DNA of 64,000 bases, from the NCBI GenBank assembly GCA_016124805.1, contig WGND01000003.1, forward strand, positions 62,001 through 126,000. Direction: 5' to 3'. The DNA is from Hyphomicrobiales bacterium. GTDB taxonomy: Bacteria > Pseudomonadota > Alphaproteobacteria > Parvibaculales > Parvibaculaceae. Both the position numbers and the translations under genes were made by a program. Position 1 is the first letter of the stretch. The number at the start of each line of letters is the position of its first letter. Below are positions 8,300-18,184 of the stretch, one piece after another. The notes beneath the pieces are model-generated. The model worked only from the letters and a program-made list of their open reading frames with translations, did no database searches and was not told the DNA's origin.

Positions 8300-8944
8300 T
8301 TATTTGCCGGTATGGGTGATCCTGAATTCGAGAATTTGCCTGGCTCCGAGCAGGTCAGGCGCGGCGAACACGTCAAAATGTTCTGTTTGCAGCTTTAAGG
8401 CGGCGTCTCGTTCGTCGCGACCATGCCCTGTTTCAAGATGGATGGCGCCGCGCAGACCCGCCTTGCGCGCGGCGTCAATGTCGCTTGCCTTGTCACCAAT
8501 CATCCAGCTTGCGGAAAGCTCTGCTCCTGTTTCACTTGCGATGAGGGTGAGCATGGCCGGGCCGGGCTTGCGCCATTTTTCTTCCTCTTTTGCTTGCGGG
8601 CCTGGGAAATCGGGATGAAAGGGGCAGGCGACCGTGAGGTCAAGCGTGCAGTTTTCCGTGGCGAGCTGGCGCGAAATTTCGGCCTCGACGTCCTCGAAGG
8701 CCGACCATGAAATCAGCCCGCGGGCGATGCCGGACTGGTTTGTAGCGCAGGCAACAACCATATCCAGCGACCGCGCCCAATGGATGATCCCGGTTGCCCC
8801 GGGGGCCAGCACCACATCGGCAGGCTCGCGGAGATAATGCACTTCCTCGACCAGAACGCCGTCCCTGTCGAGGATCAGGGCCGGTTTTCCGGGGCTCTGG
8901 CGCGGTGTGGCCGTGGAAACCCAGATTCCGTTGGGCAGGCGCAT
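8300..8944 (-). CDS. gmhB: D-glycero-D-manno-heptose 1,7-bisphosphate phosphatase (GmhB-like HAD)
   Basis: 214-residue HAD-superfamily phosphatase of the GmhB/HisB-N class. Motif I is DRDGV (nucleophile Asp26, acid/base Asp28), motif II is the T in ATNQSGIARG, the conserved lysine is in WRKPGPAM and motif IV is GDKASD. GmhB removes the 1- or 7-phosphate from heptose bisphosphate in ADP-heptose synthesis for the LPS inner core. It is divergent from hldE, which carries the kinase and adenylyltransferase steps of the same pathway. GmhA and HldD are not in the window. A cysteine cluster for zinc (CxH...C) is only partly visible (VACPFHP). Confidence 0.87.
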   Translation of the reverse strand: MRLPNGIWVSTATPRQSPGKPALILDRDGVLVEEVHYLREPADVVLAPGATGIIHWARSLDMVVACATNQSGIARGLISWSAFEDVEAEISRQLATENCTLDLTVACPFHPDFPGPQAKEEEKWRKPGPAMLTLIASETGAELSASWMIGDKASDIDAARKAGLRGAIHLETGHGRDERDAALKLQTEHFDVFAAPDLLGARQILEFRITHTGK

Positions 8945-9074
8945 TGAAATTCCTTAAAGAAAGCCCGGCAGGGATCGGCAGGGCGGCGTCTTTCGCATTA
9001 AGCTATCTTTTGTACCGTCATGTCACTCTGGGACGTGAAACCGAAACGTCGGCATTTGAGAACAAGGCCCGAAG

Positions 9075-10553
9075 ATGACAGAGAATAAGCGAAGCGCGTC
9101 CGATATGCAGCCACTGGTTGCCGATTTGGGGCGGCTGTCAAAGGCCCGGGTTCTCTGTCTGGGCGATGTCATGCTGGATCGCTTCATTTATGGCCATGTG
9201 GAGCGGATATCGCCGGAAGCCCCCATCCCCGTGCTGCGGGTTGATGATGAGCGCGCCATGCTGGGCGGTGTGGGCAATGTGGCGCGCAATCTTGCCGCTC
9301 TGGGCGCGCATGTGAGCTTTGCCTCGCTGGTGGGCGATGATGAGGCGGGCCACAGCGTCGCTGCCATGCTGGGCGGTATTCCCGGTCTTGATGCGGGGCT
9401 CGTTGTCGAGGCTGCCCGCGCCACGACGGTCAAGACACGCTATGTGTCGATGGGACAGCAGATTCTTCGGGCGGATCAGGAAACCACCAAGGCACTGAGC
9501 GATGATTCCCGCCGCGCCCTGATGGCGCATGTGGACTCCATGCTTTTCGATGTCGATGTGATGGTGGTCTCCGACTATGGCAAAGGCGTGCTGGCGCCTG
9601 CCCTCGTCCGGTCAGCCATTGAGGCGGGGCTCAAGCACAAGGTCCCGGTGATTGTCGATCCCAAGGGGCGTGACTATGCGCTTTATCGCGGGGCGGCTGT
9701 GGTGACCCCCAATCGCAAGGAACTGGGCGAGGCGAGCGGGCTTCCAGTCGGCTCGGATGACGAAGTGGTTGCCGCCGCTCAAAAACTGATGGCGGATTGT
9801 GGCATTGCGGCGGTGGTCGTCACGCGCAGCCAGGACGGAATGAGTGTGATTGAGAAGGGCTCTGTCACGCATCTCAAAGCCGAGGCGCGCGAGGTGTTTG
9901 ATGTCTCGGGTGCGGGCGACACGGTTGTGTCAGCGCTCGCCAGCGCGCTTGCGACCGGCTTTGATCTGGGGGATGCCGCGCGCATTGCCAATTCGGCCGC
10001 CGGCATTGTGGTGGGCAAGGTCGGCACCGCAGTGGTTCATCTTGATGAGCTTGAAGCCAAGCTGCATGAACATGATCTCAGCCATATCGAACGCAAGATT
10101 GTCACGCGCAGCGTGGCGCAGGATATTGTTGCCAACTGGCAAGCCAAGGGCCTGAAGGTTGGTTTCACCAATGGCTGTTTTGATCTCCTTCATCCAGGTC
10201 ATATCGCGCTTATCAGTGCGGCGCGGGCCCGTTGCGACCGACTGGTGATGGGCTTGAACAGCGATGCCTCCGTCAAACGCCTCAAGGGCGAGACGCGTCC
10301 TGTGCAGAGCGAACAGGCGCGCGCCACGGTGCTGGCTGCGTTGGCCCATGTTGATCTCGTGGTGCTGTTTGAAGAAGACACGCCCGAAGCGCTGATCAAG
10401 GCGCTTGCGCCCGATCTTCTGGTCAAGGGCGGTGATTACACGCTCGACCAGATCGTGGGCGCAGATTTTGTGATGGCCCATGGTGGCCGTGTCGAGATCA
10501 TTGATCTGGTGCCGGGCTTCAGCACCACCAGCACTGTCGCGCGCATGAAATGA
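9075..10553 (+). CDS. hldE: Bifunctional heptose 7-phosphate kinase / heptose 1-phosphate adenylyltransferase
   Basis: 492 residues, matching full-length HldE (RfaE). The N-terminal ribokinase-type domain (1-about 325) shows [14 protein letters not shown], the [16 protein letters not shown] substrate loop and the catalytic anion hole FDVSGAGDT. The C-terminal nucleotidyltransferase domain (about 350-492) shows [15 protein letters not shown] with the HxGH-type motif. It phosphorylates heptose 7-phosphate at position 1 and later transfers AMP to form ADP-heptose for the LPS core. It is divergent from gmhB and convergent with kdsD. Confidence 0.96.
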   Translation: MTENKRSASDMQPLVADLGRLSKARVLCLGDVMLDRFIYGHVERISPEAPIPVLRVDDERAMLGGVGNVARNLAALGAHVSFASLVGDDEAGHSVAAMLGGIPGLDAGLVVEAARATTVKTRYVSMGQQILRADQETTKALSDDSRRALMAHVDSMLFDVDVMVVSDYGKGVLAPALVRSAIEAGLKHKVPVIVDPKGRDYALYRGAAVVTPNRKELGEASGLPVGSDDEVVAAAQKLMADCGIAAVVVTRSQDGMSVIEKGSVTHLKAEAREVFDVSGAGDTVVSALASALATGFDLGDAARIANSAAGIVVGKVGTAVVHLDELEAKLHEHDLSHIERKIVTRSVAQDIVANWQAKGLKVGFTNGCFDLLHPGHIALISAARARCDRLVMGLNSDASVKRLKGETRPVQSEQARATVLAALAHVDLVVLFEEDTPEALIKALAPDLLVKGGDYTLDQIVGADFVMAHGGRVEIIDLVPGFSTTSTVARMK

Positions 10554-10576
10554 TTATGGGCTTGGTGTCGCCGGTC

Positions 10577-11554
10577 TCAGACGACGCCTGCGCGCAGGAA
10601 GTCGTGGATGTGAACAAGGCCGACGGGCTTGCCCTTTTCCACCACAAACATGCTCGTGATCTTGGCCGCATTCATGTGATTGAGCGCTTCTGAGGCAAGC
10701 ATGGCCGGTGTGATGGTTTTCGGGTTACGGGTCATGACATCTTCGACGCGTTTGCCGAGCAGGTTTTCGCCCATGTGACGTCGCAAATCGCCATCCGTCA
10801 CGATGCCTGTCAAATCGCCTGCTGCGTTCACGATGCCAAGGCAGCCGAAGCCCTTTTCCGACATGACAAGCAAAGCATCTGACATTTTGCGGTCGCCGGT
10901 CACGAGCGGCAACGCGTCGCCCTTATGCATCAGATCGGCAATATGCTGCAGGCTCGCGCCCAGTTTGCCGCCCGGATGGAAGATGCGGAAATCGCTGGCG
11001 CTGAACCCCTTCTGCTCCAGCAGTGCGACCGATATGGCGTCGCCGAGGGCGAGCTGCATGGTGGTCGAGGTGGTGGGCGCCAGACCATTGGGGCAGGCTT
11101 CTTCGGCACGCGGCAGCACGAGGGCGACATTGGCAGCACTGCCAAGGGCGCTTTCGCCATCTGATGTGATGGCAACGAGTGGTATCGAAAAGCGTTTGGC
11201 ATAAGCGATGATGGCGGCAAGTTCCGCTGTCTCTCCTGACCATGAGAGACCCAGAATGGCGTCTTCATTGGTGATCATGCCGAGGTCGCCATGGCCTGCT
11301 TCCGCTGGATGTACATATTGTGCCGGTGTGCCGGTGGAGGCGAGCGTGGCGGCAATCTTGCGGCCGACATGGCCGGATTTTCCCATGCCCGTCACGATGA
11401 CGCGTCCCCTGGCGGCGGCAAGCAGATCAACAGCTGCCGAAAAGGGGCCGTCAAGCGTGTCCAGAAGGGCCTGCAATCCCTGAATTTCAAGCGCAAGCGT
11501 GCGTCTGCCCGAGGTCAGATGATCGGTGGCATTTGGGCTTTTGGAGACGCTCAC
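10577..11554 (-). CDS. kdsD: Arabinose-5-phosphate isomerase (KdsD/KpsF family)
   Basis: 325 residues, full length. An N-terminal SIS domain (about 40-180; VTGMGKSGHVGRKIAATLASTGTPA and the histidine-containing HPAEAGHGDLGMI) is followed by a CBS pair (about 205-325). The enzyme makes D-arabinose 5-phosphate from ribulose 5-phosphate, the first step toward Kdo for lipid A-core. The start is a GTG at 11554 with a weak purine-rich upstream region. It sits end-to-end with hldE (23-base gap), so LPS core-sugar supply genes cluster here, though kdsA/B/C are absent. Confidence 0.95.
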   Translation of the reverse strand: MSVSKSPNATDHLTSGRRTLALEIQGLQALLDTLDGPFSAAVDLLAAARGRVIVTGMGKSGHVGRKIAATLASTGTPAQYVHPAEAGHGDLGMITNEDAILGLSWSGETAELAAIIAYAKRFSIPLVAITSDGESALGSAANVALVLPRAEEACPNGLAPTTSTTMQLALGDAISVALLEQKGFSASDFRIFHPGGKLGASLQHIADLMHKGDALPLVTGDRKMSDALLVMSEKGFGCLGIVNAAGDLTGIVTDGDLRRHMGENLLGKRVEDVMTRNPKTITPAMLASEALNHMNAAKITSMFVVEKGKPVGLVHIHDFLRAGVV

Positions 11555-11695
11555 TATCTTGTTCTTTCTTTTCGTCGGGGGCGCGTCTTCGATCCGCGCC
11601 CCAAATATCCCGACCGGGCCCGTTCCTTATATCTGAAAAGACTGATTTGCATCAAATGCGCTGCCGGATGGCCTGGTCAGCGCGGTTTCCATCAC

Positions 11696-12979
11696 TTATT
11701 CAAGATGGGCGTGCTCGAGTTCGTTTACCTCGATGCGCGAAGAGATGCCGGGAATCTGGTCAATGATTGGCAAGGGATAGACATAGCCCTTCAGTCGCTG
11801 CCCGCTCTCGTCATGGGCCTGATGCAACGCAAGCGTCTTGCGGGCATGCCCGTCTGCCGGGAGTTGATCAATCGCGGCCTTTGACGAGACGTAATGGATC
11901 AGACGCCAGTCGACATCACCGGCCAAGCCGTCCTTGCGGACCATATCCAGCAGTTTGCGGGCGGCATTCCGGCTGAGAAAATAACCGTCGCCACCAGCAG
12001 CCTGAATGTCAGCAGGCAGGTCCATCAGAAATTCATCTGCCGGCAGGGCGTTGTCCAGTTCGGTATGTCCGTCGGGGTTGAAGACCTGTGCCTGGATACG
12101 GCCGTTGACAAAGCAGAGATCGAAATCATTGTTCTCGATCCCCAGCGCGGCGGTGGAAGGTGGCAGGGGCATATTGAAAATGGCATCATCCTCAAGAATG
12201 AGGGCAAAGGCGTCCGGGCCCTCGGCGCAGGCCTCCCAGGCCCTTAGATGGGTCAGAAAGCAGCCGAGCGTACCTTTCATTTTGATGCTTTTGTCTTTTG
12301 TCAGCATCAGGGATGACAGGTCGGGCAGATAGGCGCCGGGCACCCCGGCGATACGTTCCCCAGCCATGTCCTTGGCTGCCAGCCTTGAATTGATCCGGCG
12401 CAGGCGGCCCTGATCCTTGTCGAGGTTGAGCACATAAATCCTGTAGTCGGGTGTCTGGGCTCTGGCGGCCCAGCTTGCCGCGACCACCGCCGATTGTGCC
12501 GCCAGTTTCGCCCGCCAGTGGAATTCTTCACAATTGGGCAGCCCGGCAAGCCGCGTAGCGATCTCGGCGGCTGTCGTGAAGTCTTCACGTGCAATGCAGA
12601 TGCGATAAGCGAGCTTCTCTGTTTCAACGGCATTGGGAAATTGTGCCAGGATGCGAGCATGCCGCGATGCTGCCAGCCGTGTATCACCGCGCAACAGGGC
12701 CAGTTCCGCCCATTTGACATGGAGCTCCAGGTGCCGGGGAAATCTCTGCAAAAGGCCGGGATAGAGATCTTCCAGTTCCTGATGGTCATTGCCGGCGAAA
12801 TATTGCCTGACCATTTGATAGGCTGCCGTGCGATCCTGCGGGTATCGCGCAAAGACATGCTTCCAGAAATGCAGGTTGGGCAATGTCAGGTTCAGGCGCT
12901 CTTCTTCGGCGGCCATGGCAATAATCTCGTTATCGCTCAATTGCTCATAGTCGGGTGCATTCTGCGATGGCATGCTCAT
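11696..12979 (-). CDS. Glycosyltransferase family 25 protein with helical-repeat N-terminus
   Basis: 427 residues. The first 165 or so look alpha-helical and TPR-like (AYQMVRQYF, LHVKWAELALLRGDTRLAA). The rest matches the GT25 / LPS beta-galactosyltransferase fold: IYVLNLDKDQGRLRRI, GTLGCFLTHLRAWE, the DXD-like LILEDDAIF and GYFLSRNAARKLLD. Such enzymes act on LPS or glycoprotein acceptors in the cytoplasm. It is divergent from the giant four-domain glycosyltransferase (166-base gap), so the two may modify the same glycan. An alternative start lies two codons in. Acceptor unknown. Confidence 0.85.
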   Translation of the reverse strand: MSMPSQNAPDYEQLSDNEIIAMAAEEERLNLTLPNLHFWKHVFARYPQDRTAAYQMVRQYFAGNDHQELEDLYPGLLQRFPRHLELHVKWAELALLRGDTRLAASRHARILAQFPNAVETEKLAYRICIAREDFTTAAEIATRLAGLPNCEEFHWRAKLAAQSAVVAASWAARAQTPDYRIYVLNLDKDQGRLRRINSRLAAKDMAGERIAGVPGAYLPDLSSLMLTKDKSIKMKGTLGCFLTHLRAWEACAEGPDAFALILEDDAIFNMPLPPSTAALGIENNDFDLCFVNGRIQAQVFNPDGHTELDNALPADEFLMDLPADIQAAGGDGYFLSRNAARKLLDMVRKDGLAGDVDWRLIHYVSSKAAIDQLPADGHARKTLALHQAHDESGQRLKGYVYPLPIIDQIPGISSRIEVNELEHAHLE

Positions 12980-13145
12980 CTCAACCTATCATCTGCCAAA
13001 ATCCTGTTTCGGGGGATGCCGTTCATGCCATATTGAAATGATCTGGCTCCCGCCTTCCGACCAGCTTAGATTAGAATTTCTGGTCGGCGTATCGCCTTAT
13101 TGACGATAACCCGATCTTGATCAACGCAGACGATTGCCAATTTGA

Positions 13146-16100
13146 ATGACGATACCAAGAATAATCCACCAGCTCTGGAAAGATATGACTGTTCCAGAGA
13201 AGTATCTGCCTTTGATTGACTCATGGAAACGCCATCATCCTGACTGGGAATATCGTTTCTGGACGGATGAACAGCTTCGCAATTTCGTCGCCGAAACCTA
13301 TCCCGCTTTCCTTGAGCGCTTTGACAGTTATCAGGATCCCATCAGCCGGGTCGATGCGGGCCGCTATCTGCTGCTGAAGCATTTTGGCGGGCTGTACGTC
13401 GATCTCGACATGGATTGTCTGCGGCCTCTGGATGATCTGCTGGCAAATGCAGGCTTCGTCGTCGGGCGCGAACCCGAGGCACATCTCCAGGAAAAGCCGA
13501 TCATCAAGAGCGGCGTCACGACGCTCTTGTGTCCTTCAGTCATTGCCTGCACGCCGGGGCACCCGTTCTGGGATCATGTGATTGCCCGTCTTGAAGCGGC
13601 GTCTTTGGAGGGAGAGGTTCTTGATGTGACGGGGCCGATCCTGCTGTCCAAGGCCTATGAGAGCTATCAGGACAAGGATCAGATCGAACTGCTTTCTTCA
13701 GACGTTTTCTACCCTCTGACGAAACGGGACTGCTGGACCGGGGCTGGTTTCAATCTGGAGTTCTGGGAACAGAAGACCGGCAATGCCTATGCGCTGCATT
13801 ACTGGGACGGCAGCTGGTTTCGTCATGACCATCGCCTGTTCCCTGTCATGCCGGCTGAAATTCAGTGTCGGGTGGTTACCGGAACGGGTGAACCACGACC
13901 TTCCGCTTTTCTGGGAATTGAAGGTGATCCGCTCGTCAGCTGCCTTATGGTGACGGCCAATCGCTATGACATGGCGCGTGTGGCGCTTTCGAGTTTTCTT
14001 CGTCAGACCTATGAAAACCGGGAACTGATTGTTCTGGATGACAGCGAAGATGGCCGGTTTGTCGCCTATCTGGAGGCGCTGGCTGATCCGCGTATCCGCA
14101 TTCTGCGCCCGGAGCCGGGCCTGCGGCTCGGCATGCTGCGCAATATGGCAGTGGCCGCGGCGCGAGGGACTTATATCTGCCAGTGGGATGATGACGACCA
14201 GAGCGATCCTGAACGTATCAGGGCCATGATGAAGGTTCTGAAAGAATCTGGCGCCAATGCAATCATGCTCAGCCGTGTCCTGATCTGGATGCCGGCTCAG
14301 CAGCGGCTGCAAATCTCGCAACAGCGCAGCTGGGAAGGAACCATGATTTGCGAAAAGGCGATCATGGTGCCTTTTCCGGATATGAAGGCGGGCGAAGACA
14401 CCAAAGTCGTCAATGCCATTTGCGCGCGCTACCGTGTGGCCTATCTGGATATGCCGCGGCTCTATCTCTACTGCTTTCACGGGCGCAATACATGGACCAG
14501 TGATCACTTCGAGGCCTTCTGGCAGAGGAGCACGGCGCGTTTTACCGGCCCGCGCTATCAGGCCATTCGTCAGGAATTGATGAAACGCTTTTCCATTGCC
14601 GAATATGAGGCGATCGTCATACGCGAGGAGGCTGCCACGACAGATGTCACGGCGATTGGCAGCCAACGCCCCTTTGGCATCAATGTTTATGGTCACCTGG
14701 GGCAGAATTTCGGTCTGGGCGCTGCCGGGCGCGGTACAGTAGCCGCCGTCTCGGCGCTGCGTGTTCCCTATCGGGCCGTTGATCTTGACGAGGCGGCGGG
14801 CCGTAAGCGCCGGGGTCTGCATTTTGATCCGGATCGTGAAGCGCCTTTCAGCGTCAATATTGTTTTCACAAACCCCGATCAGCTGCAAAAAGTCTTTGCG
14901 TCACAATTTGACACAGGCCTCGATCAACAGCTTTTTGAAGGCCGCTACAATATCGGGTACTGGGCGTGGGAAAGCGCCACGACACTTCCCGATGTCTGGC
15001 ACAAATGGTTGAGCCGGTTTGATGAGATCTGGGCGCCGAGCAACTATGCCGCGCAATGTCTCTCACAGCAGCTTGGCGTGCCTGTCCATGTTGTGCCGCT
15101 GGTTGTGCAGATGCGGCTCACGGGACTGTTGCGTCAACATATGGGGTTGCCGGAAGGCCGTTTCATTTTCCTGACCATGTTTGACGATATGAGCGGCTTT
15201 GAGCGCAAGAATCCCCTTGGCGTCATTGATGCCTATCGCAAGGCGTTTCCGCAGGATGACGGCACCACGATGCTTTTGATCAAATCGCGTCATCTAGTAT
15301 CCGAGAATTTGGAGCGGCTGAAGGCAGCCATGGCAGGGCGAGATGACATTCATCTGCGTGTCGTTGATGTGCCCCTTGAGCGCCTGTCAGGGTTTTACAA
15401 AAATTGCGATGCGCTCGTGTCATTGCATCGTTCCGAGGGGTTCGGCCTCACGATAGCCGAGGCCATGGAGCAGGGAACTCCCGTCATTGCGACGGGATTT
15501 TCGGGCAATCTCGACTTCACTACGCCGGATAACAGCTACCTTGTCCCCTATGAATTGACCCGCGTTGATTCCGCTCTTCGGAATTATCCCGAGGGTACCG
15601 AATGGGCGGAGCCTGATATTGACGCGGCGGCGCAGATGATGCGGGAAATCGTCGAGGCCCCTGCAATAGCGCATGCCCGCGGTGAAAAGGGCGCGGCGCT
15701 GATCCATCGGAATTATAATCCACTTGCCGTTTCCAGGGTCATGGAAGAACGCTTCAGGATGTTGAACGAGACGGGAAAGATCAGGTTTCATTTGCCCGGA
15801 GCCGAAGAAAAAATATCTGCACCGGCAGAGGAAATTGTCGTTGGGGCGGGCACTGATCATGCGACCGGCCACCAAGAGACCGTTCTTATTCTGACACCTG
15901 TTAAAAATGGCGCCCGACATTTGGCGCGATATTTTGAGCTTCTGGAAAGTCTTGACTATGACCCGTCGCTTGTTTCACTGGGCTTTCTTGTGAGTGATAG
16001 CGACGATGGCAGCTTTGAGGCGCTGGAGCGGCGCCTGCCCGAGCTTCGGGCCCGCTTTCATCGCGTGGATCTCATGCGTCATGACTTCGCGTTTCAACCG

Positions 16101-16640
16101 GAAACTCCGCGATGGCATGTCTCGCTTCAGCGCAGCCGCCGCGAGGTCCTCGCGCGCTCGCGCAATCGTCTTTTGATGGCGTGTCTTGAGGCTGAAGACT
16201 GGGTGCTGTGGCTGGATGTTGATCTGGTGGCCTATCCGTCAGACATCATCCAGCAGCTGAAATCCTCAGGGAAAGATATTGTGGTTCCCTGCTGTGTGCG
16301 ACCCGATGGCCGTGACTATGATTTGAACTCATTCCGCTTCGCGCGCGATCGCGCTGCATCGGAAGACCCCGATGATATCATTGACGGCATCTATCAGCCG
16401 GCCCGCGGAAAGGGACGCATTTATCTGTCCGAAATGGCAGACGAGCCCCTCGTCGAAATCGACTCCGTCGGCGGCACGGCATTGCTCATTCGTGCAAACC
16501 TGCATCGCGAAGGGCTCAATTTTCCGCCCTATGCTTATGATGGTTATATCGAAACCGAAGGTTTGGCGATGATGGCGCGGGAGATGGGGCATCGTTGCTG
16601 GGCCATGCCAAAATTGCGCATTGTCCACAGCGAAAAATAG
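13146..16640 (+). CDS. Four-domain glycosyltransferase (GT32/Och1-like, GT2, GT4, Anp1-like)
   Basis: 1164 residues with four recognisable units. Residues 1-245: GT32/Och1-type DXD sugar transferase (IPRIIHQLWKD, RVDAGRYLLLKHFGGLYVD, DLD at 86-88). Residues about 262-480: GT2 (VSCLMVTANRYDMARVALSS, DDS at 298-300, DDD at 348-350). Residues about 508-875: GT-B/GT4 (GLGAAGRG; E764-x7-E772 in SEGFGLTIAEAMEQGTPV). Residues about 912-1164: Anp1/GT62-like (LILTPVKNGARHL, LDVD at 1023-1026, IDSVGGTALLIR). Och1 and Anp1 are best known as fungal Golgi mannosyltransferases. No signal or membrane segment is seen, so it should be cytoplasmic. It probably builds several consecutive linkages of one glycan; donors and acceptor unknown. 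Confidence 0.88.
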   Translation: MTIPRIIHQLWKDMTVPEKYLPLIDSWKRHHPDWEYRFWTDEQLRNFVAETYPAFLERFDSYQDPISRVDAGRYLLLKHFGGLYVDLDMDCLRPLDDLLANAGFVVGREPEAHLQEKPIIKSGVTTLLCPSVIACTPGHPFWDHVIARLEAASLEGEVLDVTGPILLSKAYESYQDKDQIELLSSDVFYPLTKRDCWTGAGFNLEFWEQKTGNAYALHYWDGSWFRHDHRLFPVMPAEIQCRVVTGTGEPRPSAFLGIEGDPLVSCLMVTANRYDMARVALSSFLRQTYENRELIVLDDSEDGRFVAYLEALADPRIRILRPEPGLRLGMLRNMAVAAARGTYICQWDDDDQSDPERIRAMMKVLKESGANAIMLSRVLIWMPAQQRLQISQQRSWEGTMICEKAIMVPFPDMKAGEDTKVVNAICARYRVAYLDMPRLYLYCFHGRNTWTSDHFEAFWQRSTARFTGPRYQAIRQELMKRFSIAEYEAIVIREEAATTDVTAIGSQRPFGINVYGHLGQNFGLGAAGRGTVAAVSALRVPYRAVDLDEAAGRKRRGLHFDPDREAPFSVNIVFTNPDQLQKVFASQFDTGLDQQLFEGRYNIGYWAWESATTLPDVWHKWLSRFDEIWAPSNYAAQCLSQQLGVPVHVVPLVVQMRLTGLLRQHMGLPEGRFIFLTMFDDMSGFERKNPLGVIDAYRKAFPQDDGTTMLLIKSRHLVSENLERLKAAMAGRDDIHLRVVDVPLERLSGFYKNCDALVSLHRSEGFGLTIAEAMEQGTPVIATGFSGNLDFTTPDNSYLVPYELTRVDSALRNYPEGTEWAEPDIDAAAQMMREIVEAPAIAHARGEKGAALIHRNYNPLAVSRVMEERFRMLNETGKIRFHLPGAEEKISAPAEEIVVGAGTDHATGHQETVLILTPVKNGARHLARYFELLESLDYDPSLVSLGFLVSDSDDGSFEALERRLPELRARFHRVDLMRHDFAFQPETPRWHVSLQRSRREVLARSRNRLLMACLEAEDWVLWLDVDLVAYPSDIIQQLKSSGKDIVVPCCVRPDGRDYDLNSFRFARDRAASEDPDDIIDGIYQPARGKGRIYLSEMADEPLVEIDSVGGTALLIRANLHREGLNFPPYAYDGYIETEGLAMMAREMGHRCWAMPKLRIVHSEK

Positions 16641-16656
16641 TCCTTGCGGTTTTGGT

Positions 16657-17955
16657 CTATTCGTCTCCGCCCGGCACATGTGTCGCGCTGGCCTTGATAT
16701 GCACATCGCGCTGCGGGAAGGGGATTTCAATATTGTTTGCCTTGAAGAGATCCCATATGCGATAGAAAATATCGCTCTTCACATTCGAGACGCCCTCCTG
16801 CGGGTCATAGATCCAGGCGCGCAATTCATGGTCGATGGAGCTGTCGCCAAATCCCATGATCAGGCATCGCGGGGCGGGCTCCTTGAGGATGCGGGGATGA
16901 TCCTGCACGGCCTCGAGCAACAGCTTTTTGACCAGATGGACATCCGATCCGTAAGACACACCGATCGGTATATGCAGGCGCACCTTGCGGTCGCTATAGG
17001 ACCAGTTTTCCACGGTCTGGGTGATCAGGTTTTCGTTGGGGAGCAGATGTTCCTTGCCGTCGCGGGTGATGACGGAGACACAGCGCGCGCCGAGCGAATT
17101 CACCCAGCCATATGAATCGCCTACCACGATCACGTCGCCCGGTTTGATGGATTTATCCATCAGCAGAATGATGCCGCTGATGAGATTGGAGACAACCTTC
17201 TGCAGACCGAAGCCGATGCCGAGACCGAGGGCGCCACTGAAGACGGCAAGTGATGTAAGGTCAAGGCCGACAATATTGAGGCCAATGATGATCGCGACGG
17301 TATAGAGCGAGATGTTGGCAAGCTTGTTGAACAGCACCTGCTGGGAAGGTGTCAGCCCTGTGGCCTTGCGGAAGCTTCGCTCCAGAACGCTGGAGAAGAT
17401 ACGGACAAGCCAGAAGAGCACGCTATAGGCGATCAGGCTCTTGATCACAAGCAGCAGGGAGATGCGGATGGTGCCGACCGTGAAGGCGGCCCGGTCGGCG
17501 AGATCAATGGCAGGTGTCAGCCAGCCGAAAATGCTCAGCGCCGCCATGATCCAGAGCGTGACGGCAATGAGGCGCGACCAGAACCGGCTTTCGATCATGC
17601 TCGATGTGAAGCGGATGATGCCCCACGCAGTGGCGAGAATTGCGACTGTCTTCAAAATGGCATCGGGGAGCGCGGCCGCCTGTGCCGTCAGATTGGCGCA
17701 CCACAGCAGGCCCAGCATGAAGATCAGGAAGAAAATCTCCTGATAGGAGGCATGAATGCGAATGATGCCGAGGGGTTTGATGTGCTGCAGCTTCCGGCTC
17801 AGCCAGGCGGCGGCATGTTTGGAAAGAAATCGCGCCGCAACAATTGTCAGAACGATGCAGAGACCCTGCACGGCAGCGCCCCAGGAAAGGAGGTGCGCAT
17901 CAGCCCATTTCAACAGGGCAGCGCTTTGTGTTTCGATCCAGGTTACATATTGCAT
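16657..17955 (-). CDS. MscS-family mechanosensitive channel
   Basis: About 432 residues with five or six N-terminal hydrophobic segments, then the MscS pore and beta domain: LGLGIGFGLQKVVSNLISGIILLMDKSIKPGDVI is the pore helix and first beta-domain strand, followed by GWVNSLGARCVSVITRDGKEHLLPNENLI. It is an inner-membrane channel that opens on membrane tension to release solutes. ATG 17955 is chosen because GAGGA precedes it by ten bases; a GTG at 17979 would add eight residues. The gene converges on the four-domain glycosyltransferase and is divergent from egtB. Confidence 0.93.
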   Translation of the reverse strand: MQYVTWIETQSAALLKWADAHLLSWGAAVQGLCIVLTIVAARFLSKHAAAWLSRKLQHIKPLGIIRIHASYQEIFFLIFMLGLLWCANLTAQAAALPDAILKTVAILATAWGIIRFTSSMIESRFWSRLIAVTLWIMAALSIFGWLTPAIDLADRAAFTVGTIRISLLLVIKSLIAYSVLFWLVRIFSSVLERSFRKATGLTPSQQVLFNKLANISLYTVAIIIGLNIVGLDLTSLAVFSGALGLGIGFGLQKVVSNLISGIILLMDKSIKPGDVIVVGDSYGWVNSLGARCVSVITRDGKEHLLPNENLITQTVENWSYSDRKVRLHIPIGVSYGSDVHLVKKLLLEAVQDHPRILKEPAPRCLIMGFGDSSIDHELRAWIYDPQEGVSNVKSDIFYRIWDLFKANNIEIPFPQRDVHIKASATHVPGGDE

Positions 17956-18029
17956 GGTTGATAGATCCTCATCTGACACGGATTGTCATGAGAAATTGAT
18001 TTGTCTGTGGAGTATGGACAGTAGCGCGG

Positions 18030-18049
18030 TGATCACCAAATGGTGATCA
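18030..18049. promoter_or_regulatory. Perfect inverted repeat between mscS and egtB
   Basis: TGATCACC-AAAT-GGTGATCA: perfect 8-base arms with a 4-base centre, in the 229-base divergent spacer between the mscS-like gene and egtB. The form and place suit an operator for a dimeric repressor or activator serving one or both genes. No regulator gene is adjacent, and I do not recognise the motif. Confidence 0.45.
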
Positions 18050-18184
18050 GGCGATAATTTTCCCTTGTCTTTCTGGCTCAAACACCAATCTTTCTTCACA
18101 ATGCGCGTTGATCAGTGTTTTGATAGCGTGTTTCCCAAAAGCGGCCTTTCACACCGGATCTGACGAAATTTCAGGAGACAGATT

